The notes under the pieces are model-generated. The model searched no databases and was not told where the DNA came from. It saw only the letters and a list, made by a program, of their open reading frames with translations. The position numbers were made by a program, and so were the translations under genes. From Rhizomys pruinosus (taxonomy: Eukaryota; Chordata; Mammalia; Rodentia; Spalacidae), in contig VZQC01009559.1 of NCBI GenBank assembly GCA_009823505.1, positions 330,760 through 394,759 of the forward strand: 64,000 nucleotides of DNA, written 5' to 3'. Shown one piece after another: positions 1-11,315 of this stretch; the stretch's first letter is position 1, and each line of letters starts with the position of its first letter.

Positions 1-205
1 TTTTTTTTTTTTTTTCTTTTAAAATATTTTATTTATTATGTTTATTTTACGTGTATGAGTACATTGCCTGTGTGTAGGTCGGTGCATCCATGTCATGCAA
101 TGACCCAGAAGGTCAGGAGAAAGTGTCAAATCCCCTGGAAGTGGAGTTATGGACAGCTGTTAGCCACCATGTGCTCTTACCTGCCGAGACATCTCTCCAG
201 CTCCA
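1..205 (-). repeat. B3-type SINE, old copy, antisense, cut by window edge
   Basis: Read on the minus strand this is a tRNA-derived B3/B2-type SINE: a head resembling ctggagagatgtctcggcag, the body, and an A-rich tail that appears as the poly-T at 1-15. It has a single 'cctggaa-tggagtt' unit (about 137-152) and so lacks the internal duplication found in the younger copies of the window. CpGs are largely lost, which fits an older insertion. Confidence 0.8.
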
Positions 206-355
206 TTTTTGTCTTTTTGCGATAAAGTCTCTCAGTAACCTTAGCTGGCCTTGAACTCACTATGTAGACCATGCTGGCTTGGATCTCACAGAGATCCACC
301 TGCCTTTGCCTCTTGAGTGCTTGAACTAATGCAGATACTACCATGCCTAGCTCGA
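206..355 (-). repeat. B1 SINE, antisense
   Basis: The 7SL-derived B1 signature on the minus strand is clear: 'ggccttgaactcactatgtagacca' landmarks near 250-272 and 'cacagagatccacctgcc' near 287-305. It directly abuts the B3 SINE, so one probably inserted beside or into the A-tail of the other. About 10-15% diverged by eye. Confidence 0.85.
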
Positions 356-759
356 AACATTATTTTCGGGACATTGAAGGCACATCTTTATTACTCTCAA
401 ATCTGAAAGAAAAAGACGCTGCTGGTTAAGCAGTTATGAGTCCACTTTTCATTAGATATGGGAGGAAATGCTGTAGTTTGCAGCTTCTCAGAATGCCAGT
501 GGGGAAGGTTGCACTTCTGGGGAAGTAATGATTCACTTCAGTGGAGGAGAGGGATGCTGGGAAAACAAAGATATCCACAGATTTTTATCCTAGTCAGAAA
601 ACTAGAAATAGCCAGTGTATTATATATCTATATATCTATACCCATCCCCATGTCTACAATTATGTGTGGACCTGCCTGCATACATGAATATCTGTATCCA
701 TGCTTATGTATGTATTTAACTTCATATACCACAATTATTTAATCCAGTAAGTTCCTTTT
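356..759. other. No gene seen; unique sequence
   Basis: Non-repetitive AT-rich DNA. An open frame of 94 codons (458-742) has no recognisable domain and a composition like its surroundings, so I read it as chance. Confidence 0.6.
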
Positions 760-770
760 AAAGATGACCT

Positions 771-926
771 ATGGTTGGGGTGTGGCGGTGCACATCTTTA
801 ATCCCAGCACTCAAGAGACAGAGGCAGGCTTATCTCTGTGAGTTCAAGGCCAGCCTGGTCTACATAGTGAGTTCTAGGCCAGCTGGGACTAAAGGGAGAC
901 CCTATTTCAAAAAGACCCCCCCCAAA
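771..926 (+). repeat. B1 SINE, sense, with target-site duplication
   Basis: Starts with the B1 head (ggtgtggcggtgcacatctt) and contains 'aatcccagcac', 'aggccagcctggtctacata' and the A-rich tail. A 9-bp direct repeat aaagatgac flanks it at 760-768 and 927-935, the expected L1-mediated target-site duplication. Confidence 0.92.
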
Positions 927-932
927 AAAGAT

Positions 933-1380
933 GACTTATTATACAGCTACTGCTATTAAATACTTATTGAATACTGACAGATACTTTTATAAGAATATTA
1001 AAAATCCAGTTGAGATAGTTGGTATCCTATATGTTCTGTTTTCTCAGCCATTAGAATATATACTTCTACAAAACATAAACATAACTTTATGTCCTATAAC
1101 TAATTACAGTTATTAGTTGTAGGGAGTGTGCTATTTTATTTCAGTAGTGTAGCCACTGGAAAGTAGCTCACACTCTGGTGAATAAACTCACATCAATATT
1201 CATTAAAACAACCCTAATCAAACTCAGTATGTCACACACAAAAGACTTGGATGTAGGAGAGAGACTTGTGAGGAGGGAGAGGGTTTCAGTGGAAGAGGTT
1301 GAGTAGTAAGGAAAAAATGGCTAAAATTTACTGAATAAAAGTATGAAAATGTCAAGGAGTAAATGTTAAAAATAGCAAAA
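933..1380. other. No gene seen; AT-rich unique sequence
   Basis: No repeat family or coding signal recognised. Short open frames here are ordinary for AT-rich DNA. Confidence 0.6.
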
Positions 1381-1532
1381 AAGGCCAGGCATGGTAGTTC
1401 ATGCCTTTAATCCCAGTACTCAGGATCTTTGTGAGTTCAAAGACAGCCTGGTCTACATAGCGAGTTCTAGACCAGCTTGGGGCTACAGGGAGAACCTGTC
1501 TCAAAAAAGACCCCAAAAGAAAAAAAAATAGA
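1381..1532 (+). repeat. B1 SINE, sense, internally deleted
   Basis: Has the head 'ggccaggcatggtagttcat', the 'agcctggtctacatag' core and an A-rich tail with interspersed C and G. The segment between 'agtactcagga' and 'gtgagttcaa' is shorter than in the copy at 771, so part of the internal block is missing. Imperfect A-rich flanks prevent a clean target-site duplication call. Confidence 0.88.
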
Positions 1533-1605
1533 AAAAAAGAACAGGGAAATATTCTTAGAACTTTTTGCACTCAATGTGCATATATTAAACATTAGCCTTT
1601 TCTTT

Positions 1606-1851
1606 ATTATTTAAAAATTTTTATTTACTTTTGTATGTGTATGAATGTACTGTCTGCATGTAGGTTTGTGCACCCGTGTCGTGCAAGGCCTCAGAAGTCA
1701 GAAGAGGGTGTCAGATTTCCCTGGAACTGGAGTTCTCCTAGAATTGGAGTTACAGACGTTTCTTAGCCGCCATGTGGGTGCTGGGGATTGAACCCGGGTC
1801 CTCTGCAAGAGCAGTCGGTGCTCTTAACCGCTAGGCTATCTCTCCAGCCCC
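1606..1851 (-). repeat. Young B3-type SINE with 17-bp duplication, antisense
   Basis: On the minus strand the tRNA-like head (ggggctggagagatagccta), A and B boxes, B3 body and A-rich tail can be read. Near 1720-1755 the plus strand has two tandem 'cctggaattggagtt'-like units where older B3 copies have one. A perfect 12-bp target-site duplication, agccttttcttt, lies at 1594-1605 and 1852-1863. Confidence 0.93.
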
Positions 1852-1863
1852 AGCCTTTTCTTT

Positions 1864-2678
1864 TTATGACATTGGCAGGATAGTTACTCCTGGGAGAAGG
1901 AATGAGACACACGATAAAACATTTTTACTCTTATATTTTAACAAAAGCCTTAACTTTTCAATTTTTTAAATACTTAAGGTTTATTGCCATTATCCAGAAT
2001 GATGCTGTTTCCTTTAGAAAATGTTATTGCTGTTGCTAAGATATGGATTATAAGACTAATTTTTTAAGCACCAGCAGAGTAAATAAGCTTAAGATTAATG
2101 TAGAAAAATGATTAGGTAATAAAGATTTTTATATAATGAACAGTTGTTTTATTGTATTTGGCAACGTGTTTTGAATTTCTTATTCCAGGGAAAGCAATAT
2201 AGTTTTATTTAAAATGTTATGTAGGACAGTTTCAGTCTCTGGTCCAAAAAGTGATTTACAATGATGAAATGAAAAAAAAAAAAACCACTTCAATTAGTAG
2301 CAGCAGTTTGATAGTAGGCCAAATACTTACTTTTATTAAATTTTATTTTAAATCTTAAAATAAATTAACCATCTTGATGGTTTGCTCTAGTGTTTACTAT
2401 AAGAATTTATCAAAATTTTTTTGATCAAAAGAATTTAGTCAAAATGATTATGGCACAAATGGAAAAAAAAAAGGGTTTATGGCTTTTCCAAACAAACTAG
2501 GATCTGAAATAGGACTGTGTGAATTCTACTTCTGAAATGATTGTTTACAGAATGGCACCTCACACAGTATAAATTCTGTGGTCCAATTATGTGCATAAAA
2601 ATTGTGATACAGGATTTATTCACTTTCAGCCAATATTGATAGGAAGTGAGTAAAACTATCCTCACTGTATCTTGAGAA

Positions 2679-2681
<3 letters not shown>
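1864..2681. other. No gene seen; AT-rich unique sequence
   Basis: Unique AT-rich sequence with short A runs (for example 2271-2284). No family or coding signal recognised. Confidence 0.6.

Positions 2682-2733
<52 letters not shown>
2682..2733. repeat. (GA)n microsatellite
   Basis: Uninterrupted GA dinucleotide tract of about 26 units. A uniform tract of this length is likely length-polymorphic. Confidence 0.97.
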
Positions 2734-2736
<3 letters not shown>

Positions 2737-3196
2737 TCACATCTGGAAGCAGTCAATGTTGCCCAAGGGAACATGAGCAGTGAGCTCCTAGCTTCTCATG
2801 CTGTCTTGGTCTACTTCTAACAGTTAGCCTGGCTGGTCTTCAGGTGTGGTGCCTGTAGACTCCAGCTTTGGCTTCTTTATGTGGTAGGGATATTGAGTCT
2901 GGAGAATCTGTGGTCCTAATTTTGCAACCCTCAGAATCTACTGAAAGCAGTGTTTGGTAAACATACATGTCCAGGGCAGAGCACTGTGCTGAGATATGCA
3001 GCTGGCCGGAACATGAGTGAGAGATCAGGTCCCCAATGGAAGGGCTGGGTTTCCAAGATAGAAAAGGGATGCTGGAAAGACAGAAATAACAGGTATCTGC
3101 TTTCATGGGGCGAATCACTTTTGGAGATTCTGACTACTTTGGTGCCTCATAGATTGTGGAGGATTTCAGAAATCAGTGCTGGCATTAGTCTCTGTA
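2734..3196. other. No gene seen; unique sequence
   Basis: Moderate GC. Overlapping short open frames on both strands (87 and 92 codons minus, 84 plus) show no domain, and their mutual overlap argues against coding. Confidence 0.55.
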
Positions 3197-3209
3197 TCAG
3201 ATAACTTCT

Positions 3210-3458
3210 TTTTTTAAATTTTTATTTATTTATTTATTTTTATGTGTATGAATGTATTGTCTGCATGCAGGTCTGCGCACCCGTGTCGTGCGATGCCGCG
3301 GAGGTCAGAAGACGGTCTCGGATTCCCCTGGAACTGGAGTTCTCCTGGAACCGGAGTCACAGACGGTTCTTAGCCGCCATGTGGGTGCTGGGGATCGAAC
3401 CCGGGTCCTCTGCAAGAGCGGTCGTCGCTCTTAACCGCTAGGCCATCCCTCCAGCCCC
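3210..3458 (-). repeat. Young B3-type SINE with 17-bp duplication, antisense
   Basis: Full-length copy retaining many CpGs (cgcacccgtgtcgtgcg, gccgcggagg), a sign of recent insertion. The duplicated unit is visible at about 3328-3361. A perfect 13-bp target-site duplication, tcagataacttct, flanks it at 3197-3209 and 3459-3471. The two open frames inside it are translations of the SINE and not genes. Confidence 0.95.
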
Positions 3459-3499
3459 TCAGATAACTTCTAACTGGAATCCCAGCTTACCTATAAACA

Positions 3500-3890
3500 G
3501 GGCCTATTGTTATGGGTTAAATTAGGGTCACCCTCAAATTCTGCTCTTGACATCTGATCTCCAGCACCCGTGAATGTGAGCTTGCTTGGAGATAATAAAG
3601 CTGAAAAGAAATGATCACGGTGTGTCTTAATGCTGTGTGACTGATGTGCTCATAGGGAGGGGAGATTTGGAAACATAACATAGAGAGCAGAAGATAGGAA
3701 GAGCAAGATGAACATCTGCCAGCCCAGGGGAGAGGCTGGGCTCCACAGATGCCTCCTTGAGCAGTCCTTAGCAGGAACCAACCCTATTGACACCCTAATG
3801 TGGCCTTGAAAAGGCTGAGGCAACACAGACCCACCCACTCTGTGACATTTAGATGTGAATGTATCCTTGGACATCTGTACCTAAACTTGG
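3500..3890. repeat. Old interspersed repeat, family not named
   Basis: The order of motifs (gggttaaattagggtcaccc, 'gatctccagcaccc', 'ggagataataaagc', later 'caggaaccaaccctattgacaccctaat' landmarks) matches a common ancient mammalian repeat that I recognise by layout but cannot confidently name. Divergence is high. A library search would settle the family. Confidence 0.4.
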
Positions 3891-4169
3891 AGTGTCGCAC
3901 AGTGATTAATGTCCTTTTTGTGCTCCTCCTCCTTCTCCGCCCACTGTTGTAAAGTCCTGTTGGCTGTTGAGAAGGTGTGTCCCTTAGTCTTTTTCACAAT
4001 TTAAGTACGTTTTTAAGGTATCAAATGGCCTTTTTGTAGATTAGGTAAGAATTCATTAGCGGTGGTTTATTAGAAGAAGAAAAATGATCACTGTTACTAT
4101 AGATTGACATATAAGGTTTTAATTAAAACTTTATTTTGTTGTGAAACACAATATTTTAAAGGGGAGATT

Positions 4170-4345
4170 TGCAAAGGGGCAGATTCTAGAATTAGATCAC
4201 CTGTGTTTAGAGCCTCAGCTGTGTAGATCAGTATGCATCCTTGGTTCTACAGAATCCTGCTTCATTTCAACTGCTCCTGTAAAGTGGGAGATCTTAAGAG
4301 CTGACTCAGAGCTAAATGAGTTAATACCTAACAAATCCTCATAAC
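4170..4345 (+). repeat. MIR-like SINE fragment
   Basis: Contains degraded MIR landmarks in order: a 'ggcagattctagaattagat' head, a CORE-like middle, 'cctgtaaagtgggaga' and 'aaatgagttaatac' at the 3' end. MIRs are mammal-wide and over 100 My old, which fits the divergence. Confidence 0.55.
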
Positions 4346-6300
4346 AGAGATGGGCATAGCAAACCTTCTCTGCAGGCTGGCTTTTGTTCTTAATTTAGCT
4401 CTGCCTCTCTCTCATGAGTCCAGTGGAAGACTATTATGAATGTTCCCAGGTGAAAGAAAATGTAGATCATCCTGCCCCATAACACCTACCCTGTAGGTCT
4501 GTTTCTAACTAGCATCAGTGCTGTTCCAGCTTGAGAAGGCAGCATTTCAAGGGCTCTCCTAGAAAGGCAGCATATTCACAGGGCTGTTCATTGTTTCTGA
4601 AGGCAAAGAAATGCAGGGATCTATTTCTCTCTTGGCTCAAACTCTTATACCAGCATCTCAGGAATTAACGGTAGGATTACCCAGAAAGCACAGTGCAATC
4701 ATTTTCTCCCTGCCTCATTTATCCAAGAACACAGCTCTGGCAGTAATTTGGGTCCTTTATCTTTAATGCCTGGGCACTGGTAGAATGAATGCCCTTTGTA
4801 CGGGCAGCACATCTGGGAGATGCTGCCACAGGCTCCCTAATGAAAGTCAGGCATAGAACAAAAGGCAGGGAATGAGGACTTCTGTAGACACCAGGAAAGC
4901 ACCAGCTGTGCTTGCGATGATAATGCTAAGGACACTGTGCATACCTGAGCATACCTTTTAACAATGGGCTCCAATACACACACTTTCAACCCTTGCTTGA
5001 TCCGTGGTGTAATATTTAATGGTAACCATGCAGGCAGACAGACTATCTCTGTGGTATAATCGCCTGGGCAGTCATTTACGGCTTAAGTATTGGTGTGAAT
5101 CAGGCTGAGAGTGGTTTATTGTTCTTGGAAACTTTGCCTAGCACAATGGGGAGTTGTTCGGTTTGTAAAATTTTTAAGATTATTCTCGTGTTTTAGAGGA
5201 AGATGTGTTACAAATAGGTTGTAGTCACTTGCAATAATTTTGCAACTTTCCAAATGTCTAATTTTCCAATAGACACACAGCTGGTGTCAATGACTGCTAT
5301 TGTTGCATTTATATGTGTGTATCTGTAAATGCTTCCATGTAAATATCTATTTTATTTTGTGGGAGACTGCTTTTTCATATTTTTATATGAATTTCCATGT
5401 TTTGCCCAGTCTTCTTTCTCTCTACCTCATAAGTAGGCTGGTGAGCAAAGCGAACTTAAATAGTAGTTCATGAACCATGACAGTCAACAAATATGGGCTT
5501 TCACCTTTAGTCACTGACACAGAGCTAATTAGGACAGTACCCCTGTATGTTACATGTGGATTCAGAAGCTACACACTGTTTATCTGAAATCTAACGCCAC
5601 AGGGGACCAAGCATTCTGGGACAAGAACTGTCCCACGTATACATGGAGGAAGGAGGGGAGATTTTGTCATCATAACATTTGTTCATTTGATCACATGCAA
5701 TCTTGTATAGATTAGATAGAATTATGAGCCGCAAATCACTTTTCAGAGCTACACACATTCCTTAATTCTTTTAGTCTATAAATATGACATTTTTTTACAA
5801 CAAGTAAAATGACTTTAATAGATGAAAACACAAACATTTGTTATTCCATAAGGTCTATTATTCAGTAGAGCTGGAGAGGATTAAAAGTTTCAGATCAAGA
5901 ACTTCCAAGTGGTTCCACTCAAGCTCTTCTTTGGGCAGCATTGGTTTCAACCAAGTGGGGGAAGATTTGTTCACAAGTTCATTCATGTAACTGTAGGTTA
6001 CATGATGGCCCTTAATGTAGGTGTCTGAGTGCGCTTGTGATGTATAAGTTAGCTTTTCTTTTCCCAGGGCAGCTTCACAGCCTGACTGCTCATTTCTGCT
6101 ATTGTAGGAAGTAAACATGAGAGTGTGTCAGAATGGAAATCATGTTTTTTTATAACTTAATATCCTAAATTGCATCTCATTTCTAGGTTTATTTTGTTAT
6201 TTCTGATAGATCAGAGTTCAAGACAGTTCTACAGAATTAGAATTTTAGTTTGAAATAAAGTACTCTGAATTCAGTATTTTGAAAAAAACATTTTGTTTTC
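4346..6300. other. No gene seen; unique sequence
   Basis: About 2 kb of unique sequence, with no lineage-specific repeat recognised. An 86-codon minus-strand open frame (5858-6118) has no recognisable motif. Confidence 0.55.
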
Positions 6301-6322
6301 CTTCTTTTTTTTCACCATTTAC

Positions 6323-7047
6323 TTTTTTTTAATTTAATTTTTATTGATGCTTTGTGCATTTCATACATCATTTTCCGATTCAGATCAGGCATATTTCCCT
6401 TTCCCTTCCCCCCCACCCCCACCACATCCCAGATCATGCATTCTACCATAACTGTCCTGCATCTTTCTCTCAGTTTTTTTTTTTCATTTTTTAACTATAA
6501 GTGATAATCCATAAGCATCCTTCATGCAAAACCTATCTGCAGGCTGTTGTGCCCAAACACCTACAGCCCCACCATCCAGTGGGGGGTGACAGGTTGTTTG
6601 TTCAATCAAGTTGATCAAATGAGTGTCCAGACTACATTGCTGTAGTTTCACCATTCACCCCAATCGCAGCCCTTACATTCTACCACGCCCCCTCTTCCGC
6701 AGATTGTTCCCTAGGCTTAGAAAAGGGGCACAGGTGGATGAGAAGTAAAACAGTCCACTCTCTCTGGAGCTGTTGACTTGGACTCTGGTCAATTCTGGCT
6801 GTTTCCTTTCATGGGCTGACAGTTTGTCCAGGAGTAACCTTTCGATCCTACTAATGAAGCACAAGCAATTAGATATATAGGTATTTAAGCAGCACTAATA
6901 GTTATGGTAGGTTACTTTGGCATAGACACATATGTTTGGATGATATCTTAATCCATGAATTACATTTTTCCCCTCTGTTAAATATGACAGGGTCTTACTG
7001 TGGCTTATAACATCTCCTAACCTGTAGAGGATGTAAGCTTGTGGCAT
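6323..7047 (-). mobile_element. L1-tailed composite retroposon, copy 1 (5' truncated)
   Basis: The minus strand reads into the same unclassified sequence as the copies at 44263-45230 and 48689-49691. It ends in a tail resembling the local L1 3' end (caggacagttatggtagaat, then the aaagcatcaataaaaa end and the poly-A seen as T-rich 6323-6345). It stops within 'atgccacaagcttacatcc', so about 240 bp at the 5' side are missing relative to the longer copies. No open frame of note. Function unknown; probably non-autonomous and moved by L1. Confidence 0.7.
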
Positions 7048-7984
7048 TTAAGGCTGCTTCATTCACCATTTTCTTTCTTCTAATTCTCCATTTCACTTTC
7101 TTATGCATTTTTCATTCACACACAAATATTTCACAGTTTCTACACTGCACCTCAGCTCCGTATCTGCTGCTTCTTAAACAATACACGCACATTACAGGCA
7201 GCACAATCAATACCATTTTACTTCTTTCTACCAGCCTAGCCCTCTGTAAGGCTCGGCAAGGTTACAATGAGAAATCAGGCCTGACTCTTATCTTCTGGAA
7301 GAACCACATATAAATAGCTTTAATAAGGGACAGTATGATAATAGCTAATAAGTGAAAGTGGGTGTTCTGGGTCTGAAAGGAAGAAAGCTTGACTTCTGGG
7401 GAGGGGTTCCTGGGACATATTATAGAACAAGAAGATTCTTATAAGTTTGATATTGGCAGATGAAGGCATCAGACAGGGAGCTGAGCAGGGAGGACAGTGA
7501 GGACCACAGCTGCTGCGGAGGCCTGGATCTGTCTCAGGCAGTGGAAAGCTGGGATGCTTGTGGAGCAACTACAGATGAAGTGGGACCACTGGCCCAGCTT
7601 CTTTTTTCCTATGGGGAGCTGTGTGCATGCCAGATGGAAGAGTCCGTGGTATTTGGAATGAAGTGGGAAAGTATGGAATGTAATTCTAAATCTTTATGGT
7701 CAGTTTTGTCTGATTAAGATACAGCCAGAAGGTCTGTAAAGTACTCTTCTGTTTGTTTTTGAGAGTATTTGTAGGAAACGTTGCATCTTGAGGGTTTTAA
7801 GATAATAAATAGATTAATAATAAATAGCAAATAAATAAATATTAAAACAATACTTAATCTCTTGATAGATTAAAAATGTGAAGAGGTAATGATGGTAGTG
7901 GTGGAAATAGATTCTGGGGTCATGCTCTTGGGGTTCTGGGTCTTTCTGTTCTGCTTCTGGTCTATCATGAGGGGAACTTACCCT
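7048..7984. other. No gene seen; unique sequence
   Basis: Open frames of 82-90 codons lie on both strands and overlap each other (7320-7568 minus, 7460-7717 plus) without domains. Treated as chance. Confidence 0.5.
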
Positions 7985-8105
7985 GCCATGTAATCCCATT
8001 GCCATATATGTTAAGTTGTACACACGATCACTTGACACATGTGTACATGATGAGATGAGTACCACATTCAAGCTCACTAACTTCCCATCACCTCACATAG
8101 ATCGG
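7985..8105 (+). repeat. Ancient L1 3'-end fragment (L1MA-like)
   Basis: Carries the order 'ttaagttgtacaca', then 'cattcaagctcactaactt', then 'ccatcacctcacatag', typical of old mammalian L1 3' UTRs (known layout: 'aatcaagctaattaacatatccatcacctcacatag'). Short and diverged. Confidence 0.45.
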
Positions 8106-8224
8106 CCTCTTTTTTATGGTGAGGAAACTCAAGAGCTATCCTCGTAGCGCAGACTACAGTTTTTCTAACATTAATTCCTAATCTGTGCATTAGCTCTCCA
8201 GAGCACTTTTCCTTTTATTTTTGC

Positions 8225-8640
8225 TAAAAGTATTTTAATTAAAAACATTTTTTTGACAATTTCCTAGATGACCACCAAATTTAAATCCCCCCCATTTTGT
8301 TTTCCCTCCACTCAAACTCCTTCCCAGTCCTTCTCAATTTCATGACCTCTTCCTTAATTATTGATGCTACATATAAATTATATATATTCATATGCACATA
8401 TAAAGTACTGAGTCCATTTAGTGGTCCTCATGTGTACATGTGTAGTATAAGGCTGACCAATTAGGATGGGATAAACCATCAAGGATTTGAAGTAAATTGA
8501 TTCTCCCTCCCTCAGCAGCAATTGATTGACTGCTCTTCATCTAGATGGGAGCAGTTAAGGACTATATATTGCCCAGCTCCACTGACACATCTAGAATGTA
8601 ACCATTAAGGCTTAGAACTCTTTTCTTATAGATGGAAACT
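8225..8640 (-). repeat. Old rodent L1 3'-UTR fragment (Lx-like), antisense
   Basis: Layout of 'gacaatttcctagatg', C-rich 'ttccctcc-ctcaaactccttcccag', then 'tccctccctcagcagcaatt' corresponds to the antisense of the rodent Lx-type 3' UTR, also seen sense at 10750-11315 and antisense at 43085-43660. Confidence 0.45.
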
Positions 8641-9385
8641 TGTGTACTTTTGCCTATGTTATCTTCACCTTTCAGCCTCTGCTGACCATCATTTTATTCT
8701 GTTCTTGAGTTCAAAATTTTAAGAGTGTATAAATACGACCTATTTTGTGCAGCTAGATAAAATGTGTGTCTGTGTGCACTCACACCATTTTCTTACTCAT
8801 CCAATGATGGGCACTTGTCTTGCTTTCATGTTGTTTTTGCCAAGAATGATGTTTCTGTGTATACAGACCTGAAGATATCTCTGAAAGATAGAAATTTCTT
8901 TTTTTGTAAATATTCAAGTTATACAACATGATTATTTGATGTATATGTATATATGCACATTTTGAAATAATTACAACAAACAGATTAATGAATACCTCCA
9001 TCACTAAACATAGTGAATGACAGTCTAATTCCTTTGGCTATATGCTAAGAAGTTGAATTGCTACATTATATGTTAGTTATGTTTTTAGTTTTTAGAGGAA
9101 TTTACATATTGTTTCATATATTGACGAATGTAATTCTTATTCCCATAACAATATATATATTCTTCCTCCTCCTCCTCCTCCTCCTCCCCCTCCTCCTCCT
9201 CCTCCTCCTTCTTCTTCTTCTTCTTCTTCTTCTTCTTCTTCTTCTTCTTCTCCTTCATCTTCTTCTTCTTCCACCAAAAGGCTATCTTTGACTTTTGATA
9301 ACAGCCATCATGTGTGAATGGCATTAGGTTACTGTGGTTTCATCTTGCATTTATTGAATGATTCATAATATTAAAACTTTTCAAA
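8641..9385 (-). repeat. Ancient L1 ORF2 C-terminal fragment, antisense, interrupted
   Basis: Antisense L1 landmarks appear in order: 'ttctta-tcatccaatgatgggcac', 'ctttggctatatgctaagaagttgaattgct', 'gaggaatttacatattg' and the 'gacttttgataacagccatcatgtgtgaat' region. At about 8905-9010 a piece resembling an L1MA 3' end (gattaatgaatacctccatcac) interrupts it. A TCC/TTC microsatellite splits it at 9163-9275. No reading frame survives. Confidence 0.6.
9163..9275. repeat. (TCC)n/(TTC)n microsatellite
   Basis: A run of TCC units passes into TTC units over about 110 bp. The open frames called here on both strands (poly-Leu and poly-Glu/Lys) are artefacts of the repeat. The tract is polypurine on the minus strand. 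Confidence 0.95.
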
Positions 9386-9445
9386 CTCAAAAGCTTCTGT
9401 ACAGTGAAAGAAACAATCAAGGAAGTGAAGAGAAAACCCATAGAA

Positions 9446-9509
9446 TAGGATGAAATCTTCACCAGTGATACATCTGATAGGATGAAATCTTCACCAGTGA
9501 TACATCTGA
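9446..9509. repeat. Perfect 32-bp tandem duplication inside L1 ORF2
   Basis: Bases 9446-9477 are repeated exactly at 9478-9509. The homologous region of the L1 at 12571-13860 has one copy. Since 32 is not a multiple of three, it breaks the ORF2 frame. Confidence 0.92.
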
Positions 9510-10145
9510 CAGAGCATTAACATCCAGAATATATAAGCTACTCCAAAAACAAAGAAGTAAGAAAACAATGACCTACTCAAAAGATGGAGTAAAGGGCTGA
9601 ACAGAGACTTCATCAGTATGGAAGTAAAGATGGCTGAGAAACATCTTAAAAAGTGTTCAACATCATTAATAATTAAGGAAATACAAATTACTACCACTCT
9701 CAGATACCATCTCACTCTGATATGACTGGCTAAGATCAAGAAAACAAAAGGCACCAAATGCTGGAGAGGATGTGGGGAAAGGGGAACACTCATCCACTGC
9801 TGGTGGGAATGTAAACTTGTACAACCATTATGGAAAGCAGTGTGGAGAACCCTTAAAAGACTGAAAATGAGCCTACCACCTGACCCAGTCATACCACTCC
9901 TGGGTATATACCCACAAGACTAATCCTACCACAAAGATACATGCACATCTATGTTTAATGCAGCATTCTTCACAATAGTGAAGAGCTGGAACCAACCCAA
10001 ATGCCCCTCAACAGACGAGTGGATAACAAAAATGTGGTACATCTACACAATGGAATTCTATTCAGCTGTAAGAAAAGATGACATCATGAACTTTGCAGGT
10101 AAATGGATGGAACTGGAAACAATTATGCCAAGTGAAGCAACATAG
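9510..10145 (+). pseudogene. LINE-1 ORF2 C-terminal remnant
   Basis: Conceptual translation gives typical ORF2p C-terminal motifs: WNQPKCPSTDEWI near 9990-10020, YTMEFYSAV near 10045-10070 and a GKWMELE block near 10100-10120. ORF2p is the endonuclease/reverse transcriptase of L1; only the region beyond the reverse transcriptase, towards the Cys-rich tail, remains. The frame is broken upstream by the 32-bp duplication and other indels, so this is a dead copy. Confidence 0.85.
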
Positions 10146-10749
10146 TCCCAGAAAAACAAAGGGTGAATGGTTTCCTTGTTTTGTGGATGCTAACACCAAA
10201 TCCCCAGTTGAAAGGCAAGCTGAACAACATTATTGTTATATTTCTCTTTATCTGAAAGCAACTGTGTTGTTATAATATAAATCTCTTAATGGCTCTAGAA
10301 TCGACCTACCACTTATTTTCAGACTCTGTAATTACTGTATATGGGTGGAAGGTATGTATTCATATTTTAGAGTAACATAAAATTAGAGGGTAAAATGTGA
10401 ATTCCTAAAAATATTTTGGAATTAACATGCAGTTTATTCTCAGAGGTCATAATTTTGACGCATATGTAATGATCGTATAGGCATATGTTGGAGCAATACA
10501 AAAGGGAGGAAAAAAACCAACAACATAAAGACTGGGTTAAAGAAGTGACTGTTACAGCTAAATTCTGCCCAAAACAACAAGCCTCTGCAGTGAGAAACTT
10601 TGGAAAGACTGAGAAAAAGATGCAAGACATGTATGGCAGAAGGTATGAATGGGGCAGGGTAGGGAGAGGGAGAGGGGAATGTGTCTAAATTGGACTGAAA
10701 GATAATGAATGAAATACACAATTTGTCAAGAAAAGTATTTAAAAACTTT

Positions 10750-11315
10750 TCCAGTGTCACCTAGAATGCAACCTCTACAGCTAAGGCTCAGGGAACATAG
10801 TAAAATGGGCCAGAAACAATATTAATGCATCTCTACACTCTTACCAGTGAAGCCCCTCATATAACAGATGGCAATTAATTCAGAAGGCCACACCTGTCAG
10901 AAGTGCAGAAAATGCACCTGCAGAGAACTTATCCCTGAATAGGACACCTATACCAGACCCTCCTGCCTAAGACTCAGGGACCATTTGAGAAGAAAGGGTG
11001 GAAAGATTGTAATAGTCAGAGGTGGTCGATGCCAAGTGTTTTCCAGACAGGTGGGAAGTTACTCGTATGAACTTACAGCATTGGTAACAGCATGCACAAG
11101 ATCCATGAAAGCTCAAACCAGACAAAATCCTAGAATTTAATTGGGGAAGAAGGCAAGAAGCCCAATTGTAACTAAGGAACTATTGGCAATTGATGATGAC
11201 TAGGAGAGAGGGAGTTGCTTTTCTTGAAGAGAGTGACACTAGATAGATTAACCAGGCTGCAGTGGGTAGAAACATATTGAAGGACACTTAGGAACACAAA
11301 CTTAGCTTGACAGAA
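10750..11315 (+). repeat. Old rodent L1 3'-UTR-like fragment (Lx-type), sense
   Basis: Layout 'acctctacagctaaggctcagggaac', 'ggtggaaagattgtaatagtcagagg', 'gtgttttccagacaggtg', 'cagcatgcacaagatcc' and 'aggaactattggcaattgatg' follows the rodent Lx-type L1 3' region. The antisense of the same family is at 43085-43660. Divergence is high and no tail is visible. Confidence 0.5.

Larger units (their letters stand above)
9390..10745 (+). mobile_element. LINE-1 3' fragment (ORF2 C-terminus plus 3' UTR), sense
   Basis: 5'-truncated L1. About 9390-10145 matches the ORF2 C-terminal region and 10146-10745 is a 3' UTR ending in 'gatgcaagacatgtatggca', a G-rich stretch and 'caagaaaagtatttaaaaa'. This 3' UTR also occurs at 13330-13860 and 17770-18112, so it defines the young L1 type of this genome. 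No clean target-site duplication was seen; the left end abuts an older L1. Confidence 0.88.

Noticed and set aside
9058..9324. Leu-rich and Lys/Glu-rich proteins
   Set aside because: Both are translations of the TCC/TTC microsatellite.
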